The notes under the pieces are model-generated. The model was not told the origin of the DNA. It saw nothing but the letters and a program-made list of their open reading frames with translations, and searched no databases. Shown piece by piece: positions 43,926 to 57,326 of a stretch of DNA of 64,000 nucleotides; position 1 is the first letter of the stretch, and each line of letters opens with the position of its first letter. A program made the translations under genes and the position numbers. The stretch comes from Aquatica leii (Eukaryota; Arthropoda; Insecta; Coleoptera; Lampyridae), in assembly GCA_035610365.1 (NCBI GenBank), contig CM069432.1, positions 181,335,027 through 181,399,026 of the forward strand, given 5' to 3'.

Positions 43926-44516
43926 GAAAAAAATGTATAGGTGAAAGCAAGCAAAAGTATAATTTCTAATAAAGTAAAAAAAGTTTTTTGTTACTAAAAA
44001 ATGTTTTAGAAAACATTTTTTCAATATTTCAATTTTTTAAAAACATTTTTTATTTCGATTATTTTAAAACGTTGTAACGTTTTTAAAACATCAAAAAAAA
44101 CGTTTCCTTGCTGATTAGGTAATGACAATGCACAAATAAATGTTCTCAGCTGTTTACAACATATTTGTAGGTTAGAAACTTTAAACAGTGTTTAAAATAA
44201 AGCTTTTTACTGGAGTCTAAAATATTATTTATCTTGTAGTTTTTCGATAAACAAAATCTGCTATGTATGCATACATGTAACTTATAATCAACAAAGTTTT
44301 TTTTAGAACAAATGAAGTAAATTTATAAGTATGTAAAAATTATTTGTACATAATAAATATTGTTATTAGGAAAAGAAACTAAGCAGGAAATATTCAAGTC
44401 TTCAAAGATCAAATGGAGTAGTATTGACAAAATTGATTTACGTATCTTAAAAACGACCATTTATTTCATTAAATGTGTATCGTCCTTAAGAAGATTTTAA
44501 CTTCAGACAAAAGCTA
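43926..44516. other. AT-rich intergenic DNA
   Basis: No feature recognised. Confidence 0.4.
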
Positions 44517-44521
44517 TCAAC

Positions 44522-44632
44522 TGTAGTATAGATACGGAAATCATGGAAATATTATTTATGTTGAGATGTCAGTAATTAAATAAAGTCTAAAGATTGCTCA
44601 TTAATGTTATTATATAATACAAGAATATAACA
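44522..44632 (+). repeat. 5' LTR of element C
   Basis: Short 111-bp LTR with AATAAAG at 44579 as likely poly(A) signal. It matches 48515-48625 with about eight differences. Confidence 0.92.
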
Positions 44633-44646
44633 TGGTGTCAGGTGTG
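44633..44646 (+). other. Primer-binding site of element C, tRNA-Leu-like
   Basis: TGGTGTCAGG starts immediately after the LTR and is complementary to the CCA-bearing 3' end of eukaryotic tRNA-Leu (…CTGACACCA). Confidence 0.6.
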
Positions 44647-44747
44647 AATACAAAAAAAAATATAAAAAAGAATACATAAGAATTTTGACAGGAAAACTAA
44701 AATAAACGGAGGAGGTTGAAGATTATAATTATATAGCATATAAGCAC

Positions 44748-45500
44748 GTGGTCTTGACTTTACACGGTACTAGTAATACTAGATTAAAAAATAAAAGACT
44801 GCTAGAAATAAATAACAACGTGGAATTCAAACCGCCTCAAAACCTTGAATTTGATGAAAATGTAGGGGTGAATTGGAAAAAGTGGATACAAAAATTTAAT
44901 ATATATATATATATGACTGCTAGAAATAAATGTGACACGGCAGATGAAAATGTAAAAATAGCCATATTCCTGAATTTAATTGGCGACGATGGAATTATCC
45001 AATACATTTAATAAGGAAACGAAAATAAAATTGGACGACATAATAAAACAGTTTGATGAACATTTTTTACCTAAAAGTAATCCAATAATGGAAAGTTTTA
45101 AATTTAATAACATCGTACAAAAAGACAATCAAAATGTGGATATGTTCATCACAGAATTAAAGAAACAAGCTGCTTATTGTGAGTTTAATTGTCTTAAGTG
45201 TAACGAATCATATGAAGAACGGATGATACGAGATAAAGTAGTCTTGGGAATTTCAAATAAAAACATGCAAGAAAGATTACTAAGAGAAAATAAGCTTACA
45301 CGGATAAAATAAAGATATTCTGTCAGGCAGTTGAAAATAGACAAAATAGCCAATCTCATATAGAAACATTTAGAAATGAAAATCAAGATGCTTTTGAAAC
45401 GAGAATTAGAAGAAAATGTACGTATGAACATACTTATGGTAGATGCCCTGCTTTGGGAAAAAAAGTGCCAAATGTCAAAAGAAAAATCAATCTGCTAAAG
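44748..45500 (+). pseudogene. Element C gag
   Basis: A capsid-like frame starts at about 44748 (FDENVGVNWKKWIQKFNIY) and continues after a frameshift near 44985 (SFKFNNIVQKDNQNVDMFIT, then RDKVVLGI). A broken zinc-knuckle region follows near 45415-45470 (HTYGRCPALGKK). It lies between the primer-binding site and the protease. The knuckle has lost Cys residues in the readable frame. Confidence 0.7.
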
Positions 45501-45555
45501 CTTGTTTAAATAATACAAAAGTGACACAACCGAAAATAACAATACAGACTTACAA

Positions 45556-48420
45556 GTGAGTTCGGATGAGCAAGAAAGAACAACACAAATAACAGAATTA
45601 AGAGAAGACTATGAATTTGGTGTTTTGGTAACAAAAAAGGTTCAAATATGTATAGAAACATTCAATGTAAATGACATAGAAGTTAACTTTAAAGTGGACA
45701 CTGGAACGGAAGTGAGCATAATTCCATACCAGATGTATCAAAATAAGGAGAATAAAAAAAATCATACTAGGGTAACAATAATAGCATATGGCAACCATAA
45801 ACTGAAACCTGTAGGTGAGGTAACATTTGCATGTAGTTATAAGAATGTTAAAGCAAATATAGATTTTCGAATAGTTGATTTTGAAGCGCAACCATTGTTA
45901 GGGCTATCAGATTGTATTGCACTAAATTTAATAGGTAGAGTTAATGAAGTTAATGTACAAACAAACGATAGGATACAAATCGCAAAAGATAAATTAATAA
46001 AAAAATACGAACATGTTTTTAAAGGAGTAGGAAGAGTACCAGGGTTTTACAAAATAGAATTAATAGAGAATACTATACCAGTGATACAGGCACAGCGCAA
46101 AGCACCGTTTGCATTACAATACAGATTAAAACAAACATTGGAAAAATTAGAATCCTTAAATATAGTTTCAAAAGTAGAAGACCCAACTGAATGGTTAAAT
46201 ACATTAATGATAGTTGAAAAACCCAGTGGAGCTGTGTTTGGATCCAAAACCGCTTAATAAGTGTATAAAAAAAGTACATCATGCTATTCCTACTTGTGAT
46301 GATATATTATTTCATTTGCCTGGAAATATTTCAAAAAACAAATTATAAGTTATTTGGAAATATTCCTGGAATTAATGTTTATTTCGATGACATAATAGTA
46401 GCGGGAGTAAATGAACAGGAGCATGATGAAATTTTGAAAACTGTATTAGATCGTGCATCAGAGTATAATATTAAGTTGAATGTCGATAAGTTTGAGTACA
46501 AATTAACAGAAGCAACATTTATGGGTCAGATAATATCTAAAAATTGTGTAAAACCAGATTTAAAAAAATATTGCAGCAGTCATAGCAACAGAGTCCTACA
46601 AATAGCAGAGAACTGCTTAGAATAATAGGTTTATTAAAATTCTTTTCTAAATACATTAGTAACCTGTCCTAATTAACAAAAACATGAGAAATTTAACAAA
46701 GAATAATCAAAAATTTGTATAGACTGATATATGTACATGAACAGGAGTTAAATTATTTAATAAAATTAATAAGCGAACCTCCTATATTACAAATATTTGA
46801 CAAAAATAAAGAAATAATTATAAAAACAGATGCATCTAGTAGTGGCATTGAATGTTGCTTATTACAGGAAGGTTTACCTGTAGCTTATGCTTCTAGAGCA
46901 TTATCCAAATCTGAATTAAACTATACACAGACTGAGAAAGAGTTGTCTGCAATCGTATTTTCGTATGAAAAATTCCATAATTATATTTATGGTTATAAAG
47001 TAATTGCACAGTCAGATCACAAACCGTTAATACCGATAGCAGGTAAAAATCTTGATAAGGTATGAGCTCGTTTGCAAAGAATGCTGTTAAGGTTATTGAA
47101 ATACAATCTAGATATAATATATGTAAAAGGTAAAGAAATGTATATATCTGACACATTGTCAAGGTCATATATAGATACTCCTATAGAAGATGATGTTAAA
47201 TGTTGTACATGGCATATTAAAATATTTACCAATTACTGTTGGAAAAAGACTAGTTTTTATAAAAGCATATAAAGATGATCCGATTTTGTGAAAAGTCATG
47301 GAATTTCTTAACACAAATTGGACAGAATACAATAAACTAAACACAGAACTGAAACAGTACTATAAATAGAAAGATGATTTAATTATTAGTGGTGAGTTAT
47401 TATTTTTAGATAATAAGTTAGCTGTACCAGATCAACTAAAATTAGACAGGTTAAAATTAATAGATGAAGATGAAGGAAAAAGAACCTCAAATCAATCGTG
47501 AAATACCATCGAGGCAACGGCAAACAATCGCTAGCGATATCTGTGAATATAATAATAAATGTTATTTAGTAATTGTAGATTACTATTTAAATTGGATCGA
47601 AGCAGTTCCAAATAATAATAAAACTGCTGATAAAATTATTAAAGTACTAAAATCCATTTTTGCAATATTTGGTATTCCAGATACATTTTATTCAGACAAT
47701 AATCTATTTAATACCTATAAAATTCAAACAATTTGCTAGAGAATGGAATTTTAGATATAATTTTTGTAGTCCTCATTATCATCAATCTAATAGGTTGGCA
47801 GAGCGTGCCGTTGGAATAGTAAAAGAAATGTTTAAAAGAATGAAAACTATTGATGATTTGTCTTTATTTTTAATGAACTATAGGAATACGCCATTACCAA
47901 AAATTGGGTATTCTCCTGCACAGCTATTGCTCAATCGAATGGTAAAAACAAAATTGCCTTGTGTTACCGAAAATTTAGATCTGATAGTTATTAATAAACA
48001 ATTGGTACAAAGTAAATTAGAAGAAAAACAAAATATTCAAGCTAAATATTACAATAGAAATTCAAAAGAATTACCTGAATTGACAATTAATGATAAGGTT
48101 ATGATACAATTTGAAAGTAAGTGGAGGAAAGGAAAAGTAGTAGAAGTTCTTCCAAACAAATCCTATATTGTACAAGATACCTATGGTAAAAGATATAGAC
48201 AAAGCAGAATTCTTAAAGTAAAACAACACTTATCTATGATACACACAATGAGACTGAATTTATCTTTGATGACTATGACTTTGATTCTATTGATAACGAT
48301 AATAATCAGTATACGGAAGTTGCAGATCAACCTGTTGGCATTGTAAAAGAACCTGTACATAATGTAAGACCAGAAAGACTAAGAATTCGTCCTAGTTATC
48401 TAAATGATTATGTAGTAGAT
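45556..48420 (+). pseudogene. Element C pol
   Basis: Protease with VDTGTEVSIIP (45697) opens the frame 45556-46257, followed by the start of reverse transcriptase (FALQYRLKQTLEKLESLNIV). The palm is partly deleted after 46340. It resumes with NVYFDDIIVAG (46375-46405), where the YxDD box reads FDD. RNase H has KTDASSSGIECCLL (46822) and SELNYTQTEKELSAIV. Integrase keeps ASDICEYNNKCYLVIVDYY (47540), PDTFYSDNN (47690), HQSNRLAERAVGIVKEM (47780) and a C-terminal domain to about 48346. There are frameshifts near 46250, 47070 and 47720. Non-functional. Confidence 0.85.
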
Positions 48421-48514
48421 TAAGTGTTAATTTATAAGTTAGCTAATACATCATGTTAATTACTTATAGAATAATTTGTAGATTCAGTTGAATTACTTAA
48501 AAAAAATTGTAGCG

Positions 48515-48625
48515 TGTAGTATAGATATGAAAACCATGGAAATATTATTTATGTGGAGATGTCAGTAATTAAATAAAGTCTAAAGATTGTTTGTTAATCT
48601 TATTATATAATACAAGAATATAACA
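48515..48625 (+). repeat. 3' LTR of element C
   Basis: Same ends as the 5' copy, followed by the duplication TCAAC. An A-rich tract (AAAAAAAATTG) lies just upstream in place of a clear polypurine tract. Confidence 0.92.
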
Positions 48626-48630
48626 TCAAC

Positions 48631-51470
48631 AACGATGATGTTAGTTTAGAAAATTAAATACAGAAGTGTACTGGATAACTCAAGAAAATTCTTTTGTCAA
48701 ATTGGGTTTGGTTATAAAAAGTTATAATGAAAGGAAATTGTTTTTTGCTGATGTCACTACTTAACAAAGAGAAATATGATTCGCTATGAGTGAATAATGA
48801 TGAAGACGTTTGTTTGACGTTCTTACATATGTGTTCGTGTAGTTAAAGGTTTTAAAAACATCAAAAATATATTTGGTTATTGTAATCTATATTGAACTTG
48901 TAATTGCACACGTATTACCACAAAACGTTTTTCAAATTTTTAAAAGTTAACTCAAAAAACCGTTTTTAATAAATTTCACAATTTACGTTTCAAAAAATTC
49001 AAAACGTAAATATTATTGGAGTGTTATTTATTTCATATTCTAATAAAATTAAATCAATTTGTTTCATATCATAAATGTTTTTGCAACAAGTTATGAAAAT
49101 AATTTTGTGTTCTAAGTTTTTTACACTGAAAATACGTTTTTGATTTGTTTTGAGTGACTTTGTTCTACTAGGGAATCTTTACAGTATAATGGTTTTTTTA
49201 CTAAAGTAGATTCTAACTGGAAAAACGTGTATTCCTGTTAATAACTGAATTGATCAACACTTTTTTTACATTAAATAAAATATTTTCCAATCCCACCCGC
49301 AAACCAATACAACAATAAGATCCTGGAGCTACAAACGCAATCGAACTATTACTTAGAGTTTTTAATAACATATACGTATCCAAGGGCAAATTTAAACATG
49401 TGTCTTCAGTATGCAAAGAAGTGCAAAGAAGCAACGTTAGTTACATAAAACTGAGAAATATTTCAAAGATTCGAGAATATCACGTTCTTGCTGTCGCATT
49501 CGTTCCTGATCTTGTTCACGAGAGTCATTAAATTGCAAATCTTCATCTTCAGAAAATGTTTCATTTGAATTGTTTTCAGAAGAAATACTGATATACTCAT
49601 CTATTACATTCTTTAACTGAAATGATTTACGAATTCGTCTCAACTTTCTCAACTTTCCGTGTCGTGTTGTTGTTGATTATAAAAATAATTATAGTACAAT
49701 CAAATTTCAACCAAAAAGTCCATTATTAGTAGGGTAGAAACTGTATAGGTTGCAGGAAATAAAAAATACAGTTGACAATATAAACTTTGTTTTAAAAAAA
49801 TTAGTAGCATTAATCAAGGTTTGTGTTGCATTCATCATTAATGATTTGATTAGAAACAAAATTATCAATTCTTGGGTAAGTCGGTAAGCACCATAAAATC
49901 AAAAATGTATTCATGCATCAATGTTGTTTCGCACTTAATCTTTTCGAAACGATAATTGACATTTGTTCAAATAGGTGCTTCGTCTATTATCTTAGTAACA
50001 AATTTCAGTAAACTTTTTTCATTTCGTTGTTTTAAAAATGCGTAATCAGATTACTGTTATAGAAAGCTTGCATTCAGATTGAAAACTCGGTAATGTACGT
50101 ATCAAAAATAAGTCGACTCCGCAGCATACATAGGTAGTTGATTATCTTTTGTAAATATACAACTTATTATTTTACAAGTTGTTTACAATTTCATACGCGC
50201 TTATTTTCAGCTAATTCTACAGAATTGCAAACAAAATGTGTTGAAGGATAATTAATTTTCAATAGCGTTAAAACTGAAATTCTGTTTTGAGCGCAATATT
50301 TATATTAGCATCTTATCATGTTTATATTAGTTTCTTCTATTTTCAAAAAATACTTATTCTATTTAAATCAATACAATTTATTATGATTAGATCAAAAAAA
50401 TTTAATTAATTTAACCTGTTTTTTGTATGATAATTGTTTTGATTGGTTGATAATTTTCCCACGGTGGTAATTAAATGGAATTCTTGCAACGAAATCGTAC
50501 ATGTGCGTGGTTAGATACACGAAAAATTATTAAACATTGTTGTCACATTGTGATCAAGTGAAGTCCAGAAATCATATTAAAATGTATTAGCTACTTATTT
50601 ACCAAACGCGTTATCAGGATGATTATGCCCGGAGAGTAGCCTATATAGCCCAAGAGCCTCCGATTCGAGGTATATATGTTGCTCGATGAGCGTAATCGTC
50701 CAGTAACGCCAGTGGTGCATACAAGATTTTATTTTTCACTTCATATAAAATAAAAACTAAAAATTAACAATTGTTTAAGTTTCTGTTACAAGTATAGGTA
50801 TGCAGTAGTTTAGAACAATAAATAGTTTTACATTTAATTATGTACTTTTAAAAATGATTTTACAATCACAGTTAATCTTCAAGGACTGCACAAACATAAA
50901 AAATGCAAAAAAACGAATAAAAAACCTGTTACCATCAAAATCTAAACAGAAATATAAAAATAATCATTTCTGAAGAGGGCATTGTGAGAAGCGTTAAGAA
51001 TTCACGACGCCGTAGTTGTTATGTATATGTTTAAAATTTATCCGTTGTTAGTTTCAAAAGTCATATTAAACGTTTATTGGCCAACAGAGAAATTGCAATT
51101 TAATACGCATATCTACAGTAACAGAGGTATTCTTTGGTAACCTTATTGCGGGAGGATGATTTTCATGAGCGGTGGAAAAAAAATTAAATTAAAAAAAAAT
51201 ATATACATAATAAAAAAGGGTTATTTTGCTATTTAATAAGTATTTAAGGGCGAATGGAAGATCAGTCGACTTTTACCAGTCAGACTGAATTCGTTCCTTT
51301 TGGCAATGTTATTGTCGTTTTTTTTTCTTTTCTTTTCTTTTTCATGGATAGTATTATTTTTGTTTTTAGTTAAGATCTTGTATATATTATAATTATGTAT
51401 GATGTAACATGTCAAATAAAAGGATATATATTTACGTATCTCGTATCCTAGGCATTATAAGTAAATTACA
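48631..51470. other. AT-rich DNA with two unassigned minus-strand frames
   Basis: A minus-strand frame at 49652-49437 encodes a 71-residue acidic peptide (RKLRRIRKSFQLKNVIDEYI then a Ser/Glu/Asp-rich tail). Another at 49434-49213 (LPLDTYMLLKTLSNSSIAFV...) lies in a different frame. Neither is recognised; both may be transposon relics. The rest shows no coding signal. Confidence 0.3.
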
Positions 51471-51564
51471 ACGAAGTGAAAAATAAAAATACATAGGTGC
51501 ATGCGCTTTATTGTTTGAATTTAAAACCAAATGCAAGCTTGTCAAGCAAGAATATAAGCTTACA

Positions 51565-51655
51565 TTAGCAAGTGTGTAAGCTTTATGCAAGCTTGAATCA
51601 AACATTCTAGTTACCACACGACAAGCTTGCAAGAAGCTTATTTTAAAAGTTTGCA
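51565..51655 (+). repeat. CAAGCTTG-rich direct repeat, left of element D
   Basis: Shares a common frame with 58096-58183: GTGTAAGCTT, ATGCAAGCTTRAATC and GTTACCACAC in the same order and spacing. CAAGCTT/AAGCTTG hexamers are dense from 51530 to 51690. Confidence 0.65.
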
Positions 51656-51859
51656 TCAAATTTATTTTGCAAACTTGTTTCAAGCTTACCTCCCAGACAG
51701 CACACAACATCTTCAAGACGTCTGTTTTATGCCTGTTTCATGTCTGAACGTCTCTGGCTCTTAAAAAGCGTCTTAACGATATCTACTGTAAGGCATCTTA
51801 AAGACGTCTGACTTAAGACGGTTTATAGACATTTGTTTTAAGATGCTTCAAAGTTTTCT

Positions 51860-53017
51860 TTATAAATGGCAGAGTTGTATAAAAAAGTATGATTTAGACT
51901 TTGTCGGTAAGTGTATTATATTATTTTAAGGTTTGGCAAGAAAGAATTTTAAAATACACTACAGGAATTTTTAAAATTTAGTGTTGACACTGCTGTGGCT
52001 GGCAGCACTGCGAATCATGGGATTTAATCTTCATTTAACGTATAACCACAGTATAACGTTTAACAGAATTTTAAACTTAATTTGCGCATGTAAATATTGT
52101 GAATATAAACTGCGAGTTTGCTTAGACTTATTTGTGACGCCGATACAAAATAAACATAATATGCTAACATAAATTACAGTGTGTTTATCATTTACATTTA
52201 TTCTTAGCGTCGATTATAAATATGTGTGTGAAGCTGTGAAGTGTGATTTATGCTTAATTTAACCCAGTGTGTTCGGTTTCATAGACCTTTTAATCTTTTT
52301 GCTGTATCTAGTTCGGATATCGTCAAATCTTTTTGATCGGTAATTTGAGAGCGTACTAAAAGAGTAAATAAAAAAGTTAGGTTAAGTTAAGAAATATTTA
52401 TGGTAGGTCGGTTAAACACATATACGTATTAAGGTGCATATCCACCAAGCGCACAAAACGATTGCAATTAATAGCAAATATTTGCAAACTCAATATTTGT
52501 TCAGTAGAGACAAAAACGACGAGCATTCGCAAGCGTTAGCAATTGTTAGCAATGATTTGTCCGTGATCCGAGTAATGTCGATACTTCAAAGGGATTTGTT
52601 GATCGTTCGCGCGCGTTGGGCATTTAGGTGGAGACGTGGTCGCAGTCAGAGAGTGTAATTTTTTAGTATGGAGAGGTACCTACGCACAAAACCTAAATAA
52701 ATAAAGTCTTGTTTTCAAAAATTGGGATGTCCAAAACTTATGCTTTCTTATGTATTGGTGGATACGCATCTTTACGTATATGGTTAAACCTTAGAACATA
52801 TGTTCTAAGGGTTAAACACACAATTACAGGTTATTGTCGTCATGGAGAAAAAAATCCCGCACTAATTATACTTTTGTTTGTTTTTAGGTACTACAGTCGT
52901 ACAGAGCGTACTCGGCAGTCGGCACTAGCAGAGTTGAGTTAAAAGTACTCCACCACTTGCTTTTCTTTGTTTTCTTCATGTTAAGGTTAACTCGAAACTA
53001 ATAAATCATAAAATTCA
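51860..53017. other. 5' non-coding part of element D
   Basis: Contains an AGCAAA/TTTGC-rich patch at 52445-52560 that may be a further small insertion, and a 22-base perfect palindrome at 52789-52810. No upstream exon of the transposase was identified. Confidence 0.35.
52789..52810. repeat. 22-base perfect palindrome
   Basis: The core TTAGAACATATGTTCTAA is flanked by CC and GG, and further by GTTAAA and TTAAAC, so the symmetry extends imperfectly to about 36 bases. Confidence 0.7.
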
Positions 53018-54850
53018 ATGCTGCGTCATAACCTCAAACCTACGTACTTATTAAGTTCGCGCCAACAGAGGCGGCGTAAGGCAACCACCATTAATTTTGT
53101 TTCGCCTTTATTGAAACAGCCAATTTTTAAAGTTCACCATAGTTCCGTTAAAAATATTAACAACTCCCTTTACTCCGTACAAAAATACTCTGTAGATTTC
53201 TCTACTCAGATGCAGGGACATGCCTCTGTAGCTCCCGTGCTCGATTTCGACAACCCTAAATTCAAATATTAGTCACGAAAATGCAAATAGATTACTTTTG
53301 TTATTAAAAAAACATGGAATAGGAAACCTTCCAACAGATGTAAGAAGTCTCCTAAAGACTCCACGAGTCATTAAAACAGTTTGTGTTCTACCTGGGAATT
53401 ATGTCCGTTTTGGCATTAAAGAAAGCTTAATAAATTCTTTGCAAAAGTACTACTCTATATTAGATCCTTCTGCAACAATATACTTAGATTTTAACATTTA
53501 TAGCCTTCCGATCTCGAAAAGTAGTTCAAGGCAATTTTGGCCAACTCTCTCAGCAATTGCAGAGACCAATTTTTACTGTGAACCACTCATAATATGTATT
53601 TATCATGGCTCACGTAAACCAAATACCCCCAATGATTTTTTAAAGATGTTTGTAGAAGACTTGCATGACTTGTTAAAATCAGGATCTACATACATAAATT
53701 TTAATATAACAGTTGTACCACATGTGTTCATTTGTGATGCTCCAGCAAGAGCTTACATTACCTTTGTCAAAAATCATACTGGCTATAATTCATGTCCAAA
53801 ATCCATTACAGAAGGTGAATATTATTCCAATAAAGTAATTTTTCCGTAAACAAATCGAGCTTTACGAACAGACGAAACTTTTAAAAATAAAATTGACGAC
53901 GAACATCAATATTAGAATCATTACCAGTGGGAATGGTTTCGCAGTTGTGTATTGATTATATGCATTGTGTTTGTTTAGGGGTCATGAAAAAGATTTTAAA
54001 TTTACAAGTTAATTGTAATATGAGCATAAAGTTAACAAAATCAAAACTGATTCAAATTTCAGGTAGTTTAAATGATTGTGAAAAAAATATGTGCAGTGAG
54101 TTTTGCCGAAAACGTAGGACGCTTAATGAATTGGATCGCTGGAAACCAGACCAGTTATACTTAAAGAAATATTCACAAATGCTCAATACAGTCATTTTTT
54201 GTCTTTTAGTATAGGTATTAGAATTTTTTGTTCAAACAAACAGAATCTCTATATATATGCTCACAAACTTTTAATTTATTTTGTGCAAAATTATGAATTA
54301 TTTTACGGTCGTGAAAATATTACACACAATGTCCATATGTTATGAAACTAAATTGTTTAAAATTAAAAATAAGATGCAAACATCATCAAAGTCTTTGCAA
54401 CAAATTTATAATAGAATTACAGAGGAGCAAAAATTAACGGTACAACCAGTCATTAATTTATTTGCATATTTAGAAAACTGTTTGGGTATTTCGAATTCCA
54501 ATGAGGAGCTGTTTGAACGAATTCAGTTCTGTTCAGTTCAGTTCATTTTCTGTTATCAATTAATGCGCCTAATAATTGCTGCCTACTAGATGATACTGAA
54601 GATTACACCATATTCGAAATAAGTTCAATGAAAAAAGCACACGGCAAAATCACATTGTCGGGTGTCAAGTGTCTAAATGTTCAACCTTTCTTTCGTAATC
54701 CCTTAAACTCACTAAATTTGGGTATTGATTTGGTTAATAATAACGACCATCTTTCTGCCGTTTACGATGTCAGTTGTGTCACCAAAAAATGTTAGAACTA
54801 TTTACGGTTTTACCCCATTCATTTGTTATCTTACCTTTAATTCATTTATA
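53018..54850 (+). pseudogene. tnp2-like transposase of element D, decayed
   Basis: The basic N-terminus (53018-53272) leads, after a frameshift, to the open frame 53298-53849. This holds KKHGIGNLPTDVRSLLKTP, YVRFGIKESL, SSSRQFWPTLSAI, PLIICIYHGSRKP and HVFICDAPARAYITF. The frame 53927-54214 gives MVSQLCIDYMHCVCLGVMK and LNELDRWKPDQ. Further pieces (about 54300-54850) keep KSLQQIYNRITEE and a C-terminal part. This order matches metazoan transposase-domain proteins related to tnp2 of CACTA elements, as I remember them. DAPAR and DYMHxVCLG regions are thought to hold catalytic residues. Frameshifts and stops show decay. Confidence 0.7.
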
Positions 54851-55058
54851 ATAAACTTATTGAAATATTGTGTGATAGGAATATTGTAATACATAGTAGG
54901 AAATAATCTGGAAATGTGTAATTAGTTAAAGTAGTAACGTGTAAAAATTAAAAATTTCGGAGAATATTGTTTTAAGAAAATTCTCCCCATGCATCTCCAG
55001 TAATAGTTATTTTTCTAATAGTGCACAAGACTTGCGATTCTTTCAAATTTATTTGCAG

Positions 55059-56741
55059 ATGCAGTATGCAGTCGTTTCTTTTTGAATGAATTAATAGATC
55101 AAAATGTAGTCTCTGAAGTGCCTCTTATTTGGCTGCATACAAACAATACAATGTGTAAATGGCCACCAAAACATGAACGTCGCAACATTTTGAAGTATTC
55201 TGTTTCAAAACTGGATTGAACAGACTATCCGGTTAGGTGTGAACGTATATGCGGTGAGATGATTAATACATTTTTAGCTGTGTTAAAAAATTAATTACAG
55301 GGTCTAGAGAAGAAGCCCGCAAAAATGTATAAGGAATCCCTAAGATGGAAGTAGCATGGCTTCAGATGTAGACATGGAACGGAAATCCCGATAAAAACAG
55401 CTTAGCAAATTCTTTATGAATTACTATAAAGGTTGTCCCTCACCACCTCATTTGGATGATGACACTGGCAATGAAGGTGAATACAATTTGTTATTGAAAA
55501 CTGTGTTTATATGCGATAATATAATGCTGAAAAACGTACAGTGTCATTAATTATCTAACTGTTACTTTAAAAAATTATGTCAACTTAATACAGGGTAAAC
55601 GCACACATCAAATTTAGTTGTATTGTATTGTAGTAGCATCCGAGGTAGTATTACTGTGGTTTTTACTTTGCAGATAGCGAACGCTTCTCTCGGGAAGCAG
55701 GTCATAATCCTTACATGGGAGTCAGTGAAGATTTACCCGAAGCTACACAAGACCTGGCACTTCCGGAAGTAGAAGAAGTATTAGGTATACCTATCTATAT
55801 GATGTTTTCATCTTCATTCTTATTTTTAAAATTATAGTATACCAAGAATTAACACCGCCCACCCAACCACCGGATATGGCCAATGCTGGTTTGTTTTATA
55901 TAATACATAATTCAGCAATGTCTAAGGCTTTATTTTTAGAAATACAACCAGTGGCAGATAATCGGCCCATAGTTTTTAATAGGGGAAGTGAGTAGTAAAA
56001 AAATTTTATTGACTATTTTAGAAATGGTACTACCATAAAATTCCAAATTAGTTATGAAAACTTTGTTTAACGGATGGTGGGGGTAGAACTGCTTTCGGCT
56101 GAAACCTGCCCTACTTTAGATATATAACAATTTTCTGTTAGATTGATTCACTCATTCGTCAAATGTTCGAGAAAAAGTTGGACCATATTATCAATTTGTT
56201 GGGTGCAATGAAAATAGAGATAGAAGATCTAAAATGGAATGAACAGAATGGCTACCCTAGCACTACTCTTTAAGTGACAGATTCTGACTTAAATTTACCA
56301 ATAAAATCAATTGAAGAGTTGCAAACTTTCGAAACAAGTCATTAATGACCCTGACTTGTAACAAAAATTGGTTAATAGTTAAAAAATAAAATAAAACAAA
56401 TAATTAGTAAAATTTTGTAGGTACCATATATTCAACACATCGGTGGAATGTCGGCAAAGGATCTACATACACGATGTTATAAGCGATTGTTTACAAACGC
56501 ATTTTACAAAAAATGCAGTTGGAAGGACTTTCGAAAAAATTTCAAAATGGAGGATCTTACAGTTACCAAGTGTCTGTATGGTAAGTACCTATGTCTGAAT
56601 TAGTTTAGTGTGAATAGTTATACATTATTAGATGCTGTTAACGGAACGTTTCCAACAACGTTAAAAGAGTTCGAGCTGCTTACTCGTGATTATTTACGGC
56701 ATGCCAAGCAACGTAAAGAGAGTGAGCAAAACAAACGATAA
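55059..56741 (+). pseudogene. DUF4806 protein of element D, spliced, mildly decayed
   Basis: MQYAVVSF at 55059 starts a gene whose first exon continues, after a one-base frameshift near 55082, as VVSEVPLIWLHT and KWPPKHERRNILKYSVSKLD. The next codon is TGA where Trp is usual. Candidate exons follow near 55303-55470, 55673-55785, 55838-55888, 55939-55988 and 56143-56340, the last including LPIKSIEELQTFE. The last two (56421-56580, 56632-56741) are intact, with a 51-base intron: YIQHIGGMSAKDLHTRCYKR, FYKKCSWKDFRKNFKM, ending LRHAKQRKESEQNKR and TAA. The C-terminal part is the DUF4806 fold (IGG, WKG, LRHAK), a presumed DNA-binding or accessory domain. It lies 200 bases after the transposase on the same strand, as in other two-gene transposons. 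Confidence 0.7.
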
Positions 56742-57326
56742 AAAATCAAGTTTTTTGCTTTAGTTTAAGACCTTTTATATATAGAATTAATATAGGTGTA
56801 ATGTATTTTAATATTCACTAATTATGCTATATATTATAACAAAATGTAGTACTCTCTTACATTCACAAAGGATCATACAATCTGTAATGCCCCCCCCCCT
56901 ACCCATTTACAAAGGATCATACAATCTGTAATTAACATTTGGCACTGAAATAGAGGTCTATGCGAGTTTTAGGATACCCTAAACAATACTCGCAAGCCTG
57001 AACTGTTACCTGAATGAGATTGTCATAGAACTCTTAGAAACATCGCTGTGTTAGCTGGGCAATTACAATCTGCAAGCATTTTAACACGTACTGGTTTATA
57101 AACAAAGTTAAATTCTTTCAGAATGCTATATTTGGTAAACATTTAATATTTTATTTGTTCAAAATATAAGAATTTTATATGATTTTAAAGATAGCGGTGT
57201 CTAAAACCCGAGGGTTCAATAAGTGATGAAGTGGTAATGCTACCTCCTAAAATTAAAGAAATCAAATTTGCAGTTGGTTAGTATTCACCCTACAAATATT
57301 AACTATTACTATTAGTACAATATGGT
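56742..57326. other. Non-coding 3' part of element D
   Basis: ACAAAGGATCATACAATCTG occurs twice in tandem (56864 and 56911), separated by a run of C. No gene. Confidence 0.45.

Larger units (their letters stand above)
44522..48625 (+). mobile_element. Gypsy element C: Ty3/Gypsy LTR retrotransposon, 4.1 kb
   Basis: LTRs of 111 bp (44522-44632 and 48515-48625) begin TGTAGTATAG and end AATATAACA. A perfect 5-bp duplication TCAAC flanks the element (44517-44521, 48626-48630). The LTRs differ at about eight positions, so this copy is older than element A. The interior encodes gag, protease, reverse transcriptase, RNase H and integrase with several breaks and a deletion in reverse transcriptase. 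Confidence 0.92.

Noticed and set aside
46893..47232. Minus-strand frames opposite element C RNase H
   Set aside because: Shadows of the pol frame on the other strand.
52789..52810. Steroid-receptor element AGAACA..TGTTCT
   Set aside because: The half-sites are two bases apart, not three, so it is better seen as a plain palindrome.
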